From Lucinisca nassula (Eukaryota > Mollusca > Bivalvia > Lucinida > Lucinidae), in NCBI GenBank assembly GCA_963580285.1, contig OY757026.1, positions 48,335,143 to 48,399,142 on the forward strand: a stretch of 64,000 nucleotides of DNA, written 5' to 3'. This document shows, in pieces, positions 24,801 to 33,800 of the stretch; position 1 is the first letter of the stretch, and every line of letters starts with the position of its first letter. Position numbers and translations under genes: made by a program. Below the pieces are notes generated by a model, which saw nothing but the letters and a program-made list of their open reading frames with translations, did no database searches and was not told the DNA's origin.

Positions 24801-27800
24801 TCTCAATGTCGGTAAAAGTCCCACAAAATTGGAAGCAACATCTCCAAAATGACCTATACGTTAAAACAAACAAACAAACAAAAGCGGTTGAGCAGGACAC
24901 TGGTTAGTGGTTATGCTTCTGGCCTCATAAAGCAGGGGTTCTGGGCTCTTTTCTGGTTTTCTCCAGACTTTTTGGTTAACCGCTTACTTATAAGCCTGCC
25001 CAGGAAAAGTGTGGATAAGTAAACTGACCGGCTCGAAAATGACCTAAAAAGTGTTGACTTGGCCGTTTAACTCCAATACAATCAAACAAAGCAGGAGTAT
25101 TTCAAAATTTACTTGACCCAGATAAGAGGGTATTATCAACATATTATTTTTCTTATTTCTGCACAAAAACGTATGTTGTGGGTATTCATTAAAAGTGCCT
25201 CGGTGAGGCATCTAATGTGTACACACAACATGCATTTTCATGCAGTAATAAGAAAGAAACATATCTGTACTTTTTGGATGAAAAAAGCAACTTATCTGGA
25301 GCTATGATTTTAGCGGTATACTATAAAGTTGATTTTAGAAATTGATTAAAAATGCAGAACTTTTTGTAAACACTGAAGGCCCTGATCAGATTCTGCATCT
25401 GATCTGGACCTGCACTATGTTGCCAGTGACCCATTTCAGGTTTTTCTAGGTTAAACAGAGGTCCCATCTCCACATGATCTTTGTTGTTGATTGGGATGTA
25501 AAAGCCAAACAAATAATGAGAAAGCTTGTTGTGTTGTTGTTGTTTGGTTTCATGGCCCTTTCAAGATTGTTTCACATATCGAGCCAATCGTTTCTCAGAG
25601 GTTGACGAAAACTGGAGTACCTGGAGAAAAATCACCTGACCTACCATTGCAGAACTTACCATCTCACATGTGACCAGAGCCAGGCTCTAACCCACAGTGG
25701 TGAGAGATCAAATGATAGGTGTCAACGCTCTTATCCACTAGGCCACAGAGGCCCTTAGAAAGCTTGTTAAGATGGCAGCTTTATCTCTCTATCACTTTAT
25801 TTTCAGGCTCATATACATATGAATGGAGGTCCACTTGGAAAGTTGAAGAAGTACAGTTCTTGCTCCACAATCTATATTGATGACTCGACCGTCAGTCAGC
25901 CCAACTTGAAGAACACAATCAAGGCTGTGACTCTTGCCATTTACTTCCATATACGAAATCGAGAATATGCAGTACATAATGGAATCAGGACTCTGGAAAT
26001 ATTCGACGAGAAATTACATCCTTTGTCGGTAAACATTGTTAGAACTGTATTACCAAAGTTTCAGATACAGAGTTACTTTCATTAACCTGTATTCCGGCCC
26101 CCGCCCATCGGGGCTTGAAGAAATATATGTGCTGCATGATGCTTCCACGCAGAGCTGAAACCAACCCGCATACGAGTGCTGGTAAACTGCTTAGAGGATG
26201 TAAGCCTGTCCAGGCAAAGCTGTACGAGTCTGCCTGTCCATGCTTATAAACCCTATTGGTTTCATTGGGCGACAGGGCTTGAGATGTCATTTCATCTCAA
26301 TGTTGGGTAAAAGTCCCACAAAAATGGAAGCAACATCTCCAAAATGACATTTACAGTGTTGATGGGGATGTTAAACCTCAAATCAAACAAACAAACAATT
26401 AACGTGTGTCCTGCTGAATAAATTAATTTTGCTGCATCCATTTCTGACTATCAACCAATCAAAATGCTTGATTAATATATTCATTCAGTTCACAAACTGA
26501 ATGATTCAGTTCACAAACTGAATGACAGTCTAGATCCTGATCAGGTGGCTTCTGTTTTGTTTGTTTGTGTTTTACATAGACTTACATAGGGAAAATTTTA
26601 AATACCTTCTCGCCTGAAACCAGAAGGCCCAAAGTCGTTGATATTTGGAATGAAGCTTCCTCTAGTTGTCCTCTACCAAGATTGTCCAAATTATAACCCG
26701 ATGGGGTCAAAAATGGACCAGCCCGGAGCCCACTTGTTTTATATAGGGTTAAGGCTGAGCCCGTTCATCTGTGTCAGGTGCACTAGGACCTGACCCTCAA
26801 TGTCCACAAGGTGCCTAGACAGTGACATACAAGTCAGCTCTGTATTGTCAAAGGGAACCACTGGATTATATGTGTAGCATCTCATGCCAATTCTGGCCAT
26901 TGTAAGTTAGACTGAGTAAGTTTATCTCCATGCAGTAGGACCTGACCCTCAATGCCCAGAAGGTGACCCTCTGACAAAATTGCTCAAAATAGTTTCGCTC
27001 CACTGAACATAATAGCCACCAAAAGTAAACAATAAACAAGCTTTAAAATGACTTCTTCTCCTAAATAGGTAGACTGATTTTGAAATAATTTCACAGAAAT
27101 GTTCCTTGGGTAACTCTCAGCCAAAATGGCTCCACCTTATGTTAGCTACCACTTTATCTGTACAGTAAGGATCAGGCGAGCGATCCAGAGCCATTATGGC
27201 CCTGTTGTTTGTATCAAGTGTGCACTTATTGGGTAGATTTTTCACCACGATTTTTTGTTACAATTTTGAGAAAACTAAGTACACAGTGCGGTAAATAGAT
27301 TGAATACCGTAATTGCCTTTAAATATATCAAATGATAAAAGTTTTAATGATACTTTTACTAATGGCAACAGAAGTATAAAACTAGTACAACTGCTTGTTT
27401 TGTATGTTTCACCAATACATGTATACTGAAATCCTGTAATCTCAAGGATTCATGACATTGTACAATGTGTTTTTTCAGCGAGAGCCGGTCTCTGACGACT
27501 ATGAGAAGAGAGATCCTGAACATAAAATAATATACAGATTTGTACGAAACTTGTTTAATGCAGCCCAACTTACAGCGGAATGTGCAATAGTAACTTTGGT
27601 AGGTTCCTTAATTACATTTTCTGTATGAGCCAGCACACGACAAAATTTGGATTCTAACAGAAAGCCTATATAGGCAATGGAAAGGAATTGTGTTTTATTA
27701 TGCAACAAATCATTAGTGGAAAGAGACTAGAGGTTCATGATGCTTCCACGCAGAGCTGAAACCGACCGCTCAGGAAGACTGGTAAACCGCTCAGAGGATC

Positions 27801-30800
27801 TAAGCCTGCCCAGGCAAAGTTGTGTGAGTCTAACTGTCCATGCATATAAACCCTATTGATTTCATTTGGTGGCAGGGCTTGAGTTGTCATTTCATCTCAA
27901 TGTCGGTTAAAATCCCTAAAAAATTGGAAGCAACATCTGCAAAATGACCTATATAGTGTTGATGGGGATGTAAAACCTCAAATCAAACAAACAAAGAAAA
28001 GAATTTGCTACTCAGGAGCAAATTCTTTCCTTTAAGAGTTGATCCCCATTGACAAGGGAGACAAAAAAAACTTTTTGCTTTTTGCAGGAGTTGCCTCCCC
28101 TGAAGGTATATCCATTCCCCTTAAACTTGTTGACATGCCATAGAAGCAGAAATTACGCCAGGAACAATTTACTGTTTTACTTAGAAAATCATAGAAAATG
28201 TGCAAGGCAGAGGAACTCATCTGGTTAAATGTCTACAACATCTATCATATGAAGAAATGCTAAAACTCTAGGGTTACCAACAAGGTACAGGTTTATGAAA
28301 TTATAAATGGAATAGAAAAAGTAGATACAGGCACCTTATTAATGCTCTGCATGCTGGGTATTTTTTCACAACAGACAACATTTTTATGCCCTCGCATCAT
28401 ATGATGCCGGGGGCATATAGTTTTTCGGTTTTCCGTATGTGCGTATGTGCATACATATGTACGTCCATCTGTATGTGTGTGTGTACGTACGTGATCCTGT
28501 AACCTCAGGTTAAGGTTTTTGTAACAGGTAGAGCCTGAACTTTTAGAACTCATATTTTCCTAACCATTTGATGGAACTGGTTCATCTTTGGAATGATGAT
28601 AGATATAGGTCCAAAGTTTAATTAAGCAATACCCCCACCCATGCCTGTGACCTCAAGGTCAAGGTCACAGACTTAGAAATTTTCAATGTTAAAGACTCAG
28701 GTTAAGGTTTTTGTAACAGGTAGACCTGAACATTTCAGAACTCATACTTTCCAAACCATTTGATGGAATTGGTTCATATTTGGTATGATTATAGATATAG
28801 GTCCAAAGTTTGATTCAGCGATACCCCCACCCATACCCATGACCTCAATGATGGCTTTGGTTCATATGATGATAGATATAGGTACAATGTTTTATTCAGC
28901 AATACCCCACCCATGCCTATGACTTCAAGGTCAAGGTCACAGACTTAGACAATTTTAATGTTAAAGATTTTAAAGAGCTCAAATTTTCCAAACCATATTA
29001 TGGATTTGGCTTATATATGCTATGATGGTAGATACAGGTCCAAATGTTTATTTGGCAATACCCCCACTCATGCCTATGGCTTCAAGGTCAAGGTCACAGA
29101 CTTAGAAATTTTTAATAAGATATTTTAACAGTTGATATTTTCCAAATCCTGTGATGGATTGAGTTTATATTTGGTATGATGTTAGAAACCTGTCCATTTT
29201 ATTCAGCGATACCCCCACCCATGCCCATGAGCTCAAGGTCAAGGTCACAGAATACCCCCACCCAAGCACGTGCCCTAAAGGTCAAGGTCACAGACAAAAA
29301 TTTTTTATTTAAAGTTTATTAAGAGCCAAACCATATAGATTTGCTTCATATTTGGTATGATGATAGTTACAGGTCCAAAGTTGTATATACCCCCACCCCT
29401 GACCTCAAGGTCAAGGTCACAGACTTAGTCTTATTATGCTTTTAAAGTTTTAGGGCTCATATTTACAGATTGGCTTCATATTTGGAATGATGATAGATAC
29501 AGGTCCCAAGTCTCATTCACCCATACCAACGACCCTGCCCATGACCTCAAGGTCAAGGTCACACACTTAGAAAATTTTGTTGCATCATGGATTTTCAGGG
29601 TGAGGCGGGAATGGATGTAAAGGTTACAGTATGTTACAGTAAGTTAAGTAGGAGCAGTAACACTCAGCGAAAACACAAAATTAAGATACAATGTGTGTCC
29701 ATGAGAACTTATTCCTCTCTTTGTGATGTGGGTATTGACAAACTGAAGTTTCAAATTTGCTCTCCCCTCCTCACCACCTCATCAATACTCTTGAATGCTT
29801 TTACTTTTGTGATGGTTTTCATATAGAATTCTTAAACTTCCAGGTGTATTTAGAAAGATTACTGACTTATGGGGAGATGGATATAGCCCCATGTAACTGG
29901 AAAAGGATGGTTCTGGGCGCCATCTTGTTAGCATCGAAAGTTTGGGATGACCAAGCAGTGTGGAATGTTGATTACTGTCAGATATTACGAGACACAGCTG
30001 TAGAGGACATGTAAGTAAAAAAAACTGAACCCATAAATTTGTTTGTTTGTTTGATTTGAGGTTTAACGTTCCCCTCAACACTGTAAAGGTCATTTTGGAG
30101 TCGTTGCTTCCAGTTTTGTGGAACTTTTACCCGACATTGAGATGAAATAACATCTCAAGCCTGTCACCCAATGAAAACAATAGGGTTCATAAGCATAGAC
30201 AGTTTGACACTCACACCGCTTTGCCTGGGCAGGCTTAGATCCTCTAAGCGGTTTACCAGTACTCGTGTGTAGGTCGGATTCAGCTCTGCATGGAAGCATC
30301 ATACAGCCCATATATTTCTTCAAGCCTCGATGGGCGGGGGCCAGAACCCATAAATAAATTTACTTTTAGGCCGGTTGCAACCAGTGTCATCTGCTGTGTT
30401 GTCAGCTGGTTAATAGAAGCCTCCGTGGTGCAGTGGTTACGCTACTCGCCTAGTAAACCAGGGATCGCAGGATCAATTCCGGGCTTCTCCAGACTTTCGG
30501 ATGAGTCTTTAAACCGAGGTCCCGTCTTCGTATGACCTTAGCTATTGGTGGGACGTAAAACTAAAACTAACTCACTCACTCTGCTGGTTAACTCTAAAAG
30601 TCATTGTTGCAAACAGCTTGGACCCAGATCAGATGTGTTCCTTTCTCCAGGCAGGGTCCAGTCTGTATGCCTTTTTGCAAAAATTTCAAATGGTTTGCAG
30701 CAACACACAGCAGATGGCATAAAAAGATAAAATTTGCAGATGCAGTTTTTCGAGGCATTTAATGGGGTAACCATTACCTGGAAAGAATGTTCAGTTATTT

Positions 30801-33800
30801 ATTTACTCTGATATTAGTGAACTGTCTCTTTCATGAATTCCAGTCCTTCTCCAGATAGTAGGATATGTAGCATTTATGTAGCAAACATCTTTACTCCCAA
30901 ATTACTATTCCTTAAATACGTCACCCGTCACATGAACAAGACTGTGAAATGAAACCCCCCTAAACCCCTTTTTATATAGGGGAAACTAGGGTCCACGAGG
31001 GTATTCATTATTTGCCTTATTTCTGCTCTAAGACACATTGTGGGTACTTGTTAGAGCCGCCTCAATGAGGCAGCTCGTAACCGCCTCAATGAGGGGGTCC
31101 TAATGAGCGCCCACAAACTCTGTTAGCAGTATAAATAAGAAAAATATCACAGATTTTCATCAGAAAAGTAGCCATTTTGGAGAAAAATATCACAGATTTT
31201 CATCAGAAAGGTAGCCATTTTGGAGATGTGAAAAACGCACAATGTTGCACGGGTGTGTTTTTGTAATTACCAGCAAAATCACAAAATAAAGGAACACACA
31301 AAATGTAAGTGATTAGATGTCCAAAAGCTGTACCAGAAACCCCCCAAAAAGGGGAAATGGCAAACAGTGCAGATCCAGGTCAGAAGTCGCAGAACAGAGC
31401 TTCTGACCAAGGACTACACTGTTTGCAAAAAGTTCAGCCAATTTCTAAACAAATTTTGAAGAAAAAACAACCGGACACCCCAAAATTTTGAAATGGACTT
31501 GTGCTATATATTAGGTGGAAGATACCTTTCAGTACAAAATGGGCCACGTGTTGTACCCTCCAGTGTTGGTCCAATCGCCCATCTGTATGTCCATCCACAC
31601 TCCATTTCTGATCGATAACATATGTACTTATTCAATAGTTTTTTCGAATATGCGTGCACATTAGTATAAGGGATACATGGTTTTAATGGGAATATTCTTT
31701 TTATCCCCCGACCGAATAGGTTCGGGGGATATAGCGATCAGCCTGGCGTCCGTCCGTCCGTCCGTCTGTCCGTCCGTCCGTCCGTCCGTAGACGCAACCT
31801 TGTGATGGCCATAACTCCTATACCCTTTGAGATTCATTGATGGTTCTTGGCACAATTGTTCACGAGGCCGAGACGGCGTGTCATGCGCAAGAACCAGAAC
31901 TCTGGATGCCATACTTTTTTAGTTATCTCCCCTTTTAATAAAAAAGAATGACTACTTTGTGATGGCCATAACTCCAATACCCTTTGAGATATATTGATGG
32001 TACCTGGCACAGTTGTTCACAAGGCTGAGACGGCGTGTCATGCACAAGAACCACAACCCTGGTTGCCATGGTTTTGGAGTTATCTCCCCTTCCAATAAAA
32101 TGGAGTGACAACCTTGTGATGGCCGTAACTCTTATACCCTTTGAGTTTCATTGATGGTTCTTGGCACAATTGTTCACAAGGCTGAGACGGCGTGTCATGC
32201 GCAAGAACCAGAACTCTGGATACCATACTTTTTTAGTTATCTCCCCTTTTAATAAAATAGAATGACTACTTTGTGATGGCCATAACTCCAATACCCTTTG
32301 AGATATATTGATGGTACCTGGCACAGTTGTTCACAAGGCTGAGACGGCATGTCATGCACAAGAACCACAACTCTGGTTGCCATGGTTTTTGAGTTATCTC
32401 CCCTTCCAATAAAATAGAGTGACAACCTTGTGATGGCCATAACTCATATACCCTTCGAGAGTCATTGATGGTTCATGGCACAATTGTTCACAAGGCTGAG
32501 ATGGTGTGTCATGCGCAAGAACCAGAACCCTGGATGCCATACTTTTTTAGTTATCTCCCCTTTTAATAAAATAGAATGACTACTTTGTGATGGCCATAAC
32601 TCCAATACCCTTTGAGATATATTGATGGTACCTGGCGCAGTTGTTCACAAGGCTGAGACGGCATGTCATGCACAAGAACCACAACTCTTGTTGCCATGGT
32701 TTTGGAGTTATCTCCCCTTCCAATAAAATAGAGTGACAACCTTGTGATGGCCATAATTCTAATACCCTTTGAGATATATTGATGATACCTGGCACAGTTG
32801 TTCACAAGGCCGAGACGGTGTATCATGCAGAAGAACCACAACTCTGGGTGCCATGGTTTTTTAGTTATCTCACCTTCCAATAATATAGAATCACTACCTT
32901 GTGATGGCCACATCTCCAACACTCTTTGAGATATATTGATGATACTTGGTACAGTTGTACATGAGGTTAAGCAGGTGTGTCACATGCAAGAACCACAACT
33001 CTGGGTGCCCTGGTTTTTTAATTATCTCCCCTGACAATATAACCTTGTGATGGCCATAACTCCAATACCCTTTGAGATATATTGATGGTACTTGGCACAA
33101 TTGTATACAACATTGAGATAGCGCTTCATGCCTAAGAACCACAACTCGGGGTGCTATGATATTTGAGTTATCTCCCCTTCCAATATAACAGTATGACAAC
33201 CTTGTGATCATTGTACCTCCAATACCCTTTGAGACATATTTGTGGTACTTGATGCAGATGTACATGAGGTTAAGCAGGTGTGTCATGCTCAAGAATTACA
33301 ACTCTGGGTGCACTGGTTTTTTAGTTATCTCCCCTGGCAATATAACCTTGTGATGGCCATAACTCCAACACCCTTTGAGATATATTGAAGGAACTTGGCA
33401 CAATTGTATACAAGGTACAGAAGGGATGTCATGTGCAAGAACCACAACTGTTGGTGCTGTGGTATTTGAGTTATCTACCCTTTCAGTATAACAGTTTGAC
33501 CTGCTTGTGATCACCGTTTCTCCAATACCCTTTGAGACATATTGATGGTACTTTATACAGAAATACATGAGCTTAAGCAGGCATGTCATGCGCAAGAACG
33601 ACATTTCTGAGTGCCCTGGTTTTTTAGTTATCTCCCCTGACAGTATAATCTTTCGATGGCCATAACTGCAATACTTTTGTGATATATTGCTGGTTTAGTT
33701 CTGGTGCACTTTCTATTGGTGAACAATCTTCTGAAGGCCATATTGGCTTTTGGTCGGGGGATTTGCCATCTCTTCCGATGGCTATTTTTTATTGGATAGA

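Noticed and set aside
30418..30485. A tRNA gene on the plus strand
   Set aside because: It is the head of SINE-D; flanking 9-bp duplications and the shared body show retrotransposition.
32249..33604. Long minus-strand frames of 63-132 codons with repeated peptide words
   Set aside because: They lie in the tandem array of element C; the unit length lets frames stay open by chance and the peptide repeats with the DNA unit.
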